Source: Pleurotus djamor (Eukaryota > Basidiomycota > Agaricomycetes > Agaricales > Pleurotaceae). From it: 14,932 nucleotides of DNA. Below the pieces are notes generated by a model that did no database searches, was not told where the DNA came from, and worked only from the letters and a program-made list of their open reading frames with translations. Shown piece after piece: positions 1-8,501 of this stretch. Each line of letters begins with the position of its first letter. Position 1 is the stretch's first letter. The DNA lies in the NCBI GenBank assembly GCA_029747585.1, contig JAPEVF010001040.1:1-14932 (forward strand), given 5' to 3'. A program made the position numbers and the translations under genes.

Positions 1-1149
1 AAAACCCATTGATCTTCCGGAGCGTTGCTTTGAGCCAAGGCGTACCCATAATTTTCGAACCCATTCGAAACAGAAAACTTGTATGAGAATTGAGTATTTC
101 ACTTTGACCGAGGTGTAAATTGAATCAACTCACGACCATGTAAAGCGGGCCAATTGTCTAAAATATCGTGACCTTGCGAAGAAAATCGTAGCGGCGAAAA
201 CATACCTCCAAATGAGTCTTCAGAGACTCAGCCGTGTTTAGGAAGACGCCTCGAACACTGAATAATTGAGGATATGAATGATGGCGAGTGATATAGGGGA
301 GTTTCCCGTATTGCGAAGCGGCACAACCATTGTTCTATCATGAGATCTATCAGCAATCACAATCGACTACCAGGCGCAAAACCTACGCGGCATTCACTAT
401 TATCGGGCATGAGAAGCGAAAAGGGCAAGCAACTCTCGGTGGCGATATAACTATTGCGAACTTTGTCGTATAAGTCCGTGAACCAGCTTCCAAGGCCAGG
501 TGTAGTCCCGACACGACACCAAGCAACCCAGAGCGGAGAAAGGGGAACATTTGTGTTCCGTTGAAACGTCCTCATAACGGTACCCTGCCGAAAGGAACGG
601 TTGAGGCCCTAACTGATAATATATAGGATAACACGCACCTCAACCACACTGGTGAAGGTGAAGGTCGCTGATACATGAGTTCAGTGAGGGATAATCAACG
701 TAGAGGATATCAAGAACCACTCACAGCACCAGGACGCACCAGTCTGGCTTTTTACCGTTTGAGGATAAGTGCTTCGATAATCGACTCGGTTGGGAGCACG
801 TCGAGAGACTGTGTGTGTCTGAGAATCGTCGACGATAGTCCAATTCGTTTCGAGCTGCAAAAGAGGATCCATAGTCCAATTGGAAGAAAGATCTACGTCC
901 CGACGTCGAGGGGGTGTTAGCGGACAGGAAGAGCTTTGGCGTTTTCGAAGATTCCCGGCGCGTCTCCAGGCGTAGAGGTTAGACAAGAAAATACCAATTG
1001 CATACGATCGCATCATTTGCGCAAACGAGAGGGCCGTGTAGCCCTCGGGCGGTCGCGGGCAAGACGGGCTAAGCATGAAAGACGCAGACTGAGATGATGT
1101 TGTCGGAGTCGCCATCAGACCAAAGGTCTTGCAAGAGACTCGCCGATCA
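1..1149 (-). other. Unresolved region, possible exons of an unidentified minus-strand gene
   Basis: No gene can be assigned with confidence. The minus strand keeps one open frame over roughly 1149-681. A good intron (GTGAGT...TATCAG, about 56 nt) would join it to a short piece near 670-640. A second intron (GTGCGT...GGCAG, about 53 nt) would then lead into the frame that ends at the stop at 357. This chain could be a separate small gene or an alternative 3' part of the LysM/EF-hand gene, whose modelled stop is at 1150. The predicted residues show no motif I recognise. A second minus-strand frame is also open over about 990-700, so which frame is coding is not settled. Positions 1-356 show nothing supportable. 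Confidence 0.25.
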
Positions 1150-3417
1150 TTACTTCCAGGTCCGACGCTGAATCTGAAATGGGACATTAGCAACAACGGT
1201 AGATAGGGAACGCTGACAATTTCCCATCCAATGCATCCGGAGGTATCCCTGCATCGTCTTCGACACGCCCCAACACCGATCTCGTCAGTTGTCGAGATGG
1301 GTGGGTCATTGTAAGCAACACCCTCTTCAGCCTGGAATGATGTGAGATTCAACACGATCTACGCAGGGTCAGACAGACATACGTGATATTTGAGTGCATC
1401 ACAGTCGCACCCCTCGGTACTGACTTTGTAACCTAGAGGAACGATCAATCAATGATCGCTCAAATAGAAAAAGTACGAACATAACGATGAACAGCCTAAG
1501 AAGCCACAAGCTTTTGCACCATCCGCGAACGGCACACGACAACTAGAGTTCATGTTCAATTGAAGGTATCAAAAGACGGACAAAGAATGATGGTACAGAC
1601 CTCTTGTCAAAGACTTTCTCACCGCCCTCTGAACAATGAGATGACCAATGATGGCCAAGCGCGGCGCAAGATGTAGAGTAGTACATGTAGGCGGAACACT
1701 TGGGTTCGTCCTCCTTTCCACGTTCCCAGAAAGTGACGTCAAGGTACTTGAGCATATCACCCGCCTTGACTCTAGCTTTTGCTTCGAGATGATGCATGAG
1801 GTCGACAAAGCTCATGGAAACAAAAAGCCCGAGGAGTAAACCTGCCCCAACAACAAGCAGGGGAATGGCACCTTCGAGGAAAGATCTTCAGCGACTTGAA
1901 CGGGGAAGCACTAATGTTTTCGAGTATCTTACGTTCGCTGACATCGCCGTTTTGCGAGGCTTCAAAGGCAAGATCCGTTGCATAGGACGTTATGTTCTGA
2001 GAAGACACAATAGCTCTCATGTATTCATCTTCATTGATGAACCCGTCCTCTGATAGATGAAATGAAGTAAGCAAACAGCGAAAGAGAGAGAAGGATGGAT
2101 ACGCACCGTTGGTATCCGCCGCTTCCATCAAGCGCTGAGCAAATTCGGAGTGCGTCAGACTGTCGACAACCTCCGTAGTACCTCGCGTTAGCCTAGGACT
2201 CGCAGATATGATTTCGTTGAGTTCGTTGAGGTCGATCTTCCCGTCAGAATTTGCGTCCAGGCGAGAAAACGCAGCGCGATGTTGGGAGTCATCTGTGAAA
2301 TTGTACGTGGGTTAGCTCGGAGTACTCTATGGGCAATTAGAGTACTTGCCTTGGAAAAGCAGATCCCCGAAGAAACTGTCTCTGGGATCATCGGAATTGA
2401 CGAAGGATACCAGAGGTGATTGGGGTACATCTTCTCCTGGAGAGAGGACCGGATAGGCACTTGCATATGTGATACCAGGTTCTGGGGACTCTTCCTCAGT
2501 TTCGTCGGGGGGCTCAACGCAGAGGACCTGATCTGGTGCCAGGTTCTCGCACGATAGCCCATTATTGAGCCCAGTGAGCTGGCCAGCGGTCAGCGAAAAG
2601 TCCCCCTCAATCTTGGAGCACCAGTCCCCACTTTGTACCTATACGCAGACGAAGAAATCATGAGAAAAGGCAACCAGAGAAGATGGAGAGCAGCTTACTC
2701 GGTAGATCGTGCGACACCCAGGTGCAACACATGCGATGTTACCGGGGCTCAAGTTATCACAGTCAAGGTTTTCGTTGAGAGCAGTGAACTGAGAAAGCTG
2801 AATATGGTTAGACGTGGCAAGGTCGGAGCATGTGTCGCCCAAAGCAATGGGGACCTGGATGTTGCAGGGAACGACAGGTACGGGGTCTGGGAATAGTGGG
2901 GGAAGGTCGGGTGGGGTTTCACCTGGTTCTGTTGGAGGGTCGACTACTGGAGGAGCGATACAAAGGTGCTGGCCTGGAAAAAGTTCCTCGCAGGCGAGAC
3001 CTGGATTCAGAGAGATCAAATCGCTCTCGGTGACGCCTTGTTCGTCCTGGATTTTCGCGCACCAATCTCCCATAGCGACTTCGTATGTCTGTCCACAAGG
3101 AAGCCCAAGACAAAGGCCGTCGCCGATTCCAATTGTCCCACAGTCGAGACCGGGATTCAGAGCAGTCAGTTGCGCTTGGGTGATATGAGCATTTTCGGCG
3201 ATGGCCCAGCAACCATCACCAGCGACAACCGTGTACAGGATCCCACATTCGGATTGGAGCTTACTGACTTGCAGCTCGAGCGATTGACCACCCACTGTAT
3301 CAGAGCTGGTCGTCAGAACGAGAATAACAAAGGAAGGCTGAAGAACGCACCGCGCAAGAAAAAAGGCAGGGTATGGAAGAAAAGACGGGCGAATGTCGAT
3401 GCCTGAATCAAGTGCAT
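1150..3417 (-). CDS. LysM (x4) / EF-hand pair / hydrophobic segment / Cys-rich protein
   Basis: Ten-exon model with consistent phases, about 587 aa. Exons: 3417-3351, 3294-2699, 2638-2350, 2292-2107, 2049-1933, 1871-1601, 1542-1493, 1432-1383, 1331-1218, 1173-1150. A hydrophobic N-terminus (MHLIQASTFARLFFHTLPFF) may be a signal peptide or anchor. Four LysM modules follow at about 39-88, 89-138, 165-213 and 214-265. They share the pattern GD-x-C-x-x-I and LNPGL/LNxxLxC, and modules 2 and 3 are separated by a Pro-rich linker. After an acidic linker come two canonical EF-hand loops, DANSDGKIDLNE (330-341) and DTNEDGFINEDE (377-388), the second rebuilt across an intron. Residues about 421-441 (IPLLVVGAGLLLGLFVSM) look membrane-spanning. 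The tail is Cys-rich, with ACRRRCRDTSGCIGW resembling a PAN/apple motif. LysM binds chitin or related glycans and EF-hands bind calcium; a chitin-sensing or wall-anchoring role is inference. It is divergent from the chitinase at 3980. Exons 2-6 are firm. Exons 7-10 and the stop are less certain: a shorter reading would stop at 1543. Confidence 0.8.
2293..2349 (-). other. Non-canonical GC-AG intron
   Basis: This 57-nt intron of the LysM/EF-hand gene begins AAG|GCAAGT and ends TTCACAG, with a GCTAACC branch point. The GC donor is required. Splicing at the GT two bases further in puts a stop codon immediately after the junction, whereas the GC donor joins LLFQ to DDSQHRAAFSRLDANSDG and gives a perfect EF-hand loop. 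Confidence 0.75.
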
Positions 3418-3979
3418 GTGAGTTTCATCTCCCTTCGAGAGTCAGAGCGTACTCACTTATGAGGTCTCCCACTATTAGCCGTACAATCATCCAAGTGTGA
3501 GGATCTCGAACGCAGAGATGAAGAGATTTTCCTTGCCAAGCTGGCGCCAAGTCATCAAATCGGCGTTTTCGTGGTTTAAGCGCCCATGGTGTGCCTTTGA
3601 ACCACATTGTCACCATCGCACAACGCTGGCGACCAATACAACAATGTCACCGCCCATTTACTTTCTAACCATAGAAAGGTGTATAAAGCCTCCTATCACT
3701 GATATTTCTCCTTGTAGCCGCGCTCTGACGGTTTTTCCTCCCAGGTACAGGCTCAAACTTCGAAATGGTCCTTCCTTGGTCATAAGGTCGTCGGTGTAAA
3801 AGGACTTGTCGGTCTAGGAAGGCAGTAGCTTCTCCAAGGAGGTTGTCGGTATTCTCGTATCTCTGAAACACCAAAGCACATCAATTTCGCCGACTATTAT
3901 CATCATCGAGTCAACGATCTTATACTTAGTTCTCAAAGTTGATCGCCTCTCCAAGTCTTCGCCTTAGCAGTATAACGTG
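3418..3979. promoter_or_regulatory. Shared divergent intergenic region of the LysM/EF-hand and chitinase genes
   Basis: These 562 bp lie between the start codons of two divergently read chitin-binding genes. AT-rich TATA-like strings are present on the plus strand: TATAAA at 3682-3687 and TTATACTT near 3919, the latter about 55 bp before the chitinase start. Two minus-strand open frames inside the interval (3425-3616 and 3665-3874) show no recognisable protein features and are taken as chance. That both genes are driven from this interval is inferred from the layout. Confidence 0.55.
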
Positions 3980-6900
3980 ATGAAGGCTCTGTCTTTCCTT
4001 CCCCACTCCATCATACCCGTCATCTCTCTGTCTCGCGTCTTGCTTGCGTATGCTTGTAGGTTCCAATCTCCAATCTCTGACAACTTGGCCTTATTCTTGC
4101 TCTAGCTCGCCACCATGACTTCCATCATAGTCGTCACACATCTCGCGCTGACTGTAGCTACATAGCCGTTGAATCTGGTGACGGCTGTGAATCATTGGCG
4201 ACGCGATGTGGTATCAGCGGCAACACTTTCATGGGCCACAACCCTGGCCTGGATTGCTCAACGCTCGCTGTTGATCAGGTTCGCAATTTCTCAGAATTTC
4301 CACTCTTGTCGCGTTTTGAAGAAGAGTGCTTCAAATTCTCAGTGGGTCTGCTGCACGTCTGGTACCTTGCCTTCGAAGTAAGTAGACATTGTCATGCCAA
4401 AGTATCTTCTCAATTGCTTACCCACTTCTACCAGACGTCCTTCGCAGAACCCAGATGGTTCTTGCTTCGCCGTGGATATCGTTGAAGGCTCTGATTGTCA
4501 TCAGTTCTCCGTTCGGTACGATGTCACCGCCTCCGAAATCGATTCTTGGAATTCTCAAACTTGGAGGTTTGAAACGTCCTCTTTTCCAATAACGTCTGGA
4601 CTCACATCGTGTTTCTTATAGGTGGACTGGCTGTGGAGGACTACAGCCTGGGATGAAAATATGCATGTCATCCGGAACGGCGCCGCTACCCGCACAGAAC
4701 GCCAGTCAGTCGAGTCCCTCTTTAATACCCCTTCTATCTCAGATCGATACTGCCCCCAGGCATTCCATGTGGTCTCGAGAGCATTGGAAATAAACGATGC
4801 CCTCTGAACGCCTGTTGTGGAAAGTGAGTCTCGTGTTCAAACTCGAATCTAGAGTCTTACGGCAGTCACTGAAGATGGGGTTATTGCGGACTCACGTACG
4901 TGCCACCCTGCCTTCCCGTTTTGATTGTCTTTGACATTGCTTGTTTCAGCGACGACTTCTGCGAGACAAATCCTGGTGGTGCACCTGGAACCGGGTGCCA
5001 ATACAACTGCGAGAAGATTACCTCGTTTGACAATGTCGGAAGGACCAGCAGTCAGTGCTTATCCGTGTCTTCCTCAACTATTTTTCATTTCCCCGCCGTC
5101 TACTCTAGGCGTCTATGGTCGAAACATCATCGGGTATTACAGCAACTGTGAGTACGATCGCTGTCTTTTCCCGACTACAGGGTAACTTTGATCGCTTTGA
5201 TGCCCACAGGGTCTGCTCACAGACAATGTAACGGTGTTCCCAACTCTGTCCTCCCAGCCGTGAGACCCAGAGATTTGGACCCCTTCGCTTATACCCATCT
5301 CGTTTACTCCTTCGCGTATGTATCTCGTGGTGACTGGCGCTTGCAAGAAACCCAGTCGGACGACGCTACCCTTATCGCCGAGCTGCAAGCCCTCAAGCAG
5401 CGCAATCCTAATCTTCGGACGATGTGGGCAGTCGGCGGTTGGGCTTTCAATGTAAGCACACATCCTTGTACTTGTACAGCCGAATTAGTAACGAAGGTCT
5501 CTTTCTTTGTAACACAGGATCCTCCTACTCAAGATATCTTCTCGCTCATGGCCCGTTCGTCCGCAAGTCGTTCAACTTTCATCACAAATGTCCTGAGCCA
5601 ACTTCAGACGTACGGATTTGATGGAATTGATATTGTGCGTATCTGAGTGCACCTTACTGCCTTGGTGCGAATCCGCTGACACAAACGCCTTAGGATTGGG
5701 GTATGTATTCCCGTTTCACCAAGATACCATGTCGAAGTCGATCGCTGATCGTACCCCATGAATCGTCCGTACAGAGTACCCTGGTGTGGAACGTGGCGGC
5801 ATCGAAGCAGATGGTGAAAATTTCTTGGCCCTGATGAGGGAACTTCAAGCTCGTATTGCTTCTTCGGGACGACGTGTCGAGGTTAGCTTTACCGTTCCCG
5901 CATCCTTCTGGTGGGTACATGGCCATCATTGATTGCGACTCCATAAGTTACTCATCACCACTTAGGTACCTGCAACAATTTCCGATCGCTGAGCTTCAGC
6001 GGTACACCACTTGGATCAACCTCATGACCTACGATATCCATGGCTCTTGGGACATCAAATTCAACACTGGCGTGCTCCCTCATACCGCCATCCCCGAAGT
6101 CAACGCAGCCGTCAACATGCTTCTCAAAGCCGGCGTGAGTCTTCCCAAAATCAACTTAGGAATAGGCTTCTACGGTCGATCATTCACGCTGGCGAATCCG
6201 TCATGTAACGTCGCCGGTTGTCCTATGAGTGGTCCTGGTCATGTCGGTCCCTGTACAGGTACGTTGCTGATTGACTCTTCGACGACGAGAAATCTCATTG
6301 CGGCTATGACCCTAGGCGGCGAAGGTTTCCTGAGCTACGGAGAAATCCAGTACTTGATTCAAAGTCGTGGATTATCCCCAGAGTACAACTCGACAAGCAA
6401 GACGATGACGCTAAAATACGACGATCAGTGGGTTGGATACGAAAATCCCGCTACCATTGCCGAGAAGCTGCAATACGTACTCGCTAGACGGATGCCTGGA
6501 GTATTAATATGGGCCGTTGACCTTGACGTTGGGAATGCTCTTCAAAGCGCGGTAGGTTACTTTCCAACATGAACCATAGAAATTGTACTGACCCTGGTTG
6601 TAGGTCGTCGGTCATTCGTTGGCTCCTCCAGCGCAGCAAAACAACGACTGCCCAGCTGATGGCGTCTGGCCGCGCACTTCTCCAGGAAAAACCGCTTCAG
6701 TTCCCTGCACAAGCTCCGGAGGTCCTCACCGCACTCGACTTTGCGGTGGTCCCAATTGGGCAGCACCCGTGGACGTCATGTGTGGCGCAAGTCAGTTGAT
6801 GTTGGCAGCGTTTGGGCATTGTACGTGACGACAAGCCAGGCGACTCTTTCTATCTTTATTTCCTCTTTTATTACCATGCCATCGCGATCGAGAGGGACAT

Positions 6901-7233
6901 GTATTTGCCAGGAAAGAGACTTGAGGCAGAGTTACACTTTTTGTAGTCTCCGATGGTTCGTTGCACAACAATGGTTCCGACCCTTGCGTCCAATGAGTGT
7001 CTTCATGTCAGACTAGCGAGACGGCCGTCAGTCGAACGGTTGTTGACCAGAGGATACCTTGGTTTGGTGGGACGCGAAACGAATACACCGCAAGAAGTGC
7101 GAAGAACAGAGCTCCTGCAGATGCTCATGCGGACGGTCTAGGCGTCTACGGAAAATTCAAGACGGACGGATATTACTTGATGGTCGAACCTAACAGAGAA
7201 GTAAATGTTGCACGCGATCGAACATTGATTTAA
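3980..7233 (+). CDS. Secreted subgroup C chitinase: LysM-LysM-ChtBD1-GH18
   Basis: About 18 exons, about 755 aa. Exons: 3980-4055, 4106-4278, 4343-4377, 4435-4566, 4622-4708, 4743-4823, 4875-4895, 4950-5050, 5109-5147, 5210-5451, 5518-5634, 5694-5700, 5775-5910, 5966-6258, 6316-6551, 6604-6790, then probably 6840-6942 and 7032-7233. All phases agree through exon 16. A signal peptide (MKALSFLPHSIIPVISLSRV...) leads to a His/Arg-rich stretch, LysM1 (about 42-88, ESGDGCESLATRCG, HNPGLDC) and LysM2 (about 105-153, EGSDCHQFSVRYDV). A hevein-like chitin-binding domain follows at 187-222 (CPLNACCGKWGYCGLTDDFC). The GH18 barrel runs from about 242 to 592, with WAVGGW, the DxxDxDxE motif DGIDIDWEYP (catalytic Glu371), MTYDIHGSWD, GFYGRSF and GVLIWAVD. 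It should hydrolyse chitin outside the cell. Subgroup C chitinases resemble the chitinase-like alpha subunit of yeast killer toxins and are linked to wall remodelling or attack on other fungi. The last two exons and the short intron at 4709-4742 are uncertain; without the last introns the frame would stop at 6828. Confidence 0.88.
4875..4895 (+). other. 21-nt microexon in the chitin-binding domain
   Basis: The exon lies between introns 4824-4874 (GTGAGT...CTGAAG) and 4896-4949 (GTACGT...TTTCAG). Joined in phase it encodes the core KWGYCGLT of the hevein-like domain. The framework CC-G-WGYCG-DDFC is complete only when this exon is included. Confidence 0.85.
5694..5700 (+). other. 7-nt microexon encoding the GH18 catalytic core
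   Basis: Seven bases, GATTGGG, lie between introns 5635-5693 (GTGCGT...CGCTGAC...TTAG) and 5701-5774 (GTATGT...TACAG). They supply Asp-Trp and the first base of the catalytic Glu. Joining GATATT, GATTGGG and AGTACCC reads D-I-D-W-E-Y-P, the expected GH18 signature. Without this exon the Asp and Glu of the active site are lost and the frame shifts. Confidence 0.9.
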
Positions 7234-7266
7234 CCATTCCACCACCGCGATGTCTCCGGAGTGCAC

Positions 7267-7937
7267 CTACGCAACACAAGCAACTCCTTCGTATTGGTAG
7301 TTGTACTTGATTATGGATCCAACACTACAGAAGTCGGGCAACGTGAGTCCCTCGAAGAACAGGTTCGAAATACTGGAACTCACCAGCTGTAGATAGCAAG
7401 ACATGTGCTATTATAATCAACCTTCCACCAGAGATTCAGATTCGCATCAGGTCCTCCGTTGGTTTCAAGGATAGGGTTGAGCTAGACGTTGTCGATCGGA
7501 CTTCGTCAGCCTTATATTTGACCGAAGACAGCGGACAGAATGAGTACGTACGACAGATCCCTGAGGGACTTTATAATCCTTGAAAATACTGGTGGTCGTT
7601 CCAGGGCCTTTGAAGGGGCCAAAGTTGACTTCCTCTTGGAACGGCATGCCAGGGGCGAAGTAGACACCCGTCTGACAAGCGAGCATCGGGCCAGCGTTCT
7701 TCAAAACGACACCGTGGACAGCCTGAAATGGGACATCACAGTTAGGATATGATACTCTCAGAGTGAATTGGAGATACATACTCCAGCAGGTTTGGGTGGG
7801 ACGTCACCAGCGTCCTTACGGTCGTCAGTGACCGTGACGGACTTCCCAACGTTGGGGTCACGACCAGGAACCTGACCAAGGACGAGAGGAACGATGGAGA
7901 GGCCGGCGAGAACAATGTTGGTAAACGAAAACTTCAT
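7267..7937 (-). CDS. Small secreted protein of unknown family, 160 aa
   Basis: Four exons with phase-consistent introns: 7937-7782, 7722-7552, 7481-7384 and 7324-7267. Introns are 59, 70 and 59 nt with donors GTATGT, GTACGT and GTGAGT. The start MKFSFTNIVLAGLSIVPLVL-GQ is a typical signal peptide with cleavage near residues 20-22. The mature protein is about 138 aa with four cysteines (MLACQTG, STCLAIYSC, GVACVA), one N-glycosylation sequon (NST) and several Gly/Pro-rich turns (FGPFKGPGTTTS). This suggests a compact, beta-rich, disulfide-bonded extracellular protein. I do not recognise the family, and a role as an effector or wall protein would be a guess from size and secretion alone. Its 3' end faces that of the chitinase, with 33 bp between the stop codons. 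The start is supported by the signal peptide and a TATA-like box 80-87 bp upstream. Confidence 0.85.
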
Positions 7938-8016
7938 CTTAGGATATTCTTCAAAAAAGCTGNCGGTATCTTCTGTTAGAGGAGATAGTGATACAGTCAG
8001 ACTTCAGCGAACTCAC

Positions 8017-8024
8017 CCTTTATA
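8017..8024 (-). promoter_or_regulatory. TATA-like box of the secreted-protein gene
   Basis: On the minus strand the sequence reads CGTATAAAGGG, 80-87 bp upstream of the start codon at 7937. Spacing and sequence fit a fungal core promoter. The assignment rests on sequence only. Confidence 0.5.
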
Positions 8025-8400
8025 CGGATTCCGCAGACGATGTAAATTTTGTTGAATACTTAGAGACGGGCTGGAGACCCCGAGACTGAATCCTCAGACA
8101 AATGCTCCCTGAGCGAGCGCGAGGAGGGCACTGTTCATGACCATGGTTTGCGTCGGCAGGGTGGTTCTGAACGGGGAAGTAAGTTAATGATTGCTCCAAT
8201 GTCGTAAGGGACGAAGATACCCAAGGTCCGCGAACGCCTCATATCCCCGCGTAAGACGTTCGGCTAAGTTTCGTAGCCGACCGCACGATACCTGAGCAAG
8301 AAGGAAGAAAAAGGAAGGGTCACCTTGGTGACACCTAAAATGTTCTGATACCATTTTGAGCGGTTAGCTTCACGATTCTAAAAATCAATGCTATGACATT

Positions 8401-8430
8401 GACCCATGACCAAAGTATGGGTCCATGACC
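8401..8430. repeat. Short overlapping inverted and direct repeats
   Basis: A perfect 7-bp inverted repeat (GACCCAT at 8401-8407, ATGGGTC at 8417-8423) has a 9-nt spacer. It overlaps an 8-bp direct repeat CCATGACC at 8404-8411 and 8423-8430. It lies 71-100 bp downstream of the phosphatase stop codon in transcript sense, so it could fall in the 3' UTR or the terminator region. Function is unknown. Confidence 0.4.
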
Positions 8431-8501
8431 GAGTGATTGATTGTGGTTCCCTTGCTTACAACAGAACGAGAACGAAGTTGCAGGTAGCGGTAGTTTGTAC
8501 G

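Larger units (their letters stand above)
7938..8501. other. Intergenic region
   Basis: Upstream of the secreted-protein gene and downstream of the phosphatase gene, which are both on the minus strand. It holds the putative TATA box listed separately, one undetermined base (n at 7963, 26 bases before the start codon) and a small repeat cluster at 8401-8430. No coding frame with convincing content was seen. Confidence 0.6.

Noticed and set aside
1734..1741. Perfect palindrome TGACGTCA resembling a CRE site
   Set aside because: It lies inside a coding exon of the LysM/EF-hand gene and such 8-mers occur by chance.
2814..3406. Several plus-strand frames opposite the LysM exons
   Set aside because: They are antisense to exon 2, which carries unmistakable LysM repeats.
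5856..5965. ATG at 5856 as start of a separate GH18 fragment
   Set aside because: The upstream exons join in phase to the same domain. The extra residues come from reading through the intron at 5911-5965 and out of frame before it.
6943..7031. Chitinase read as a pseudogene because of in-frame stops, with a DGSLHNNGSDPC-like stretch
   Set aside because: A GTAGTC...GTCAG intron (89 nt, or 74 nt with an earlier acceptor) removes the stops and joins the flanking exons in phase. Decay is not required, though a T-run indel is not excluded.
7234..7392. Plus-strand frame continuing past the chitinase stop with protein-like text
   Set aside because: It is antisense to the last two exons of the secreted-protein gene, which has a better model with signal peptide and splice sites. 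The apparent coding signal is a shadow.
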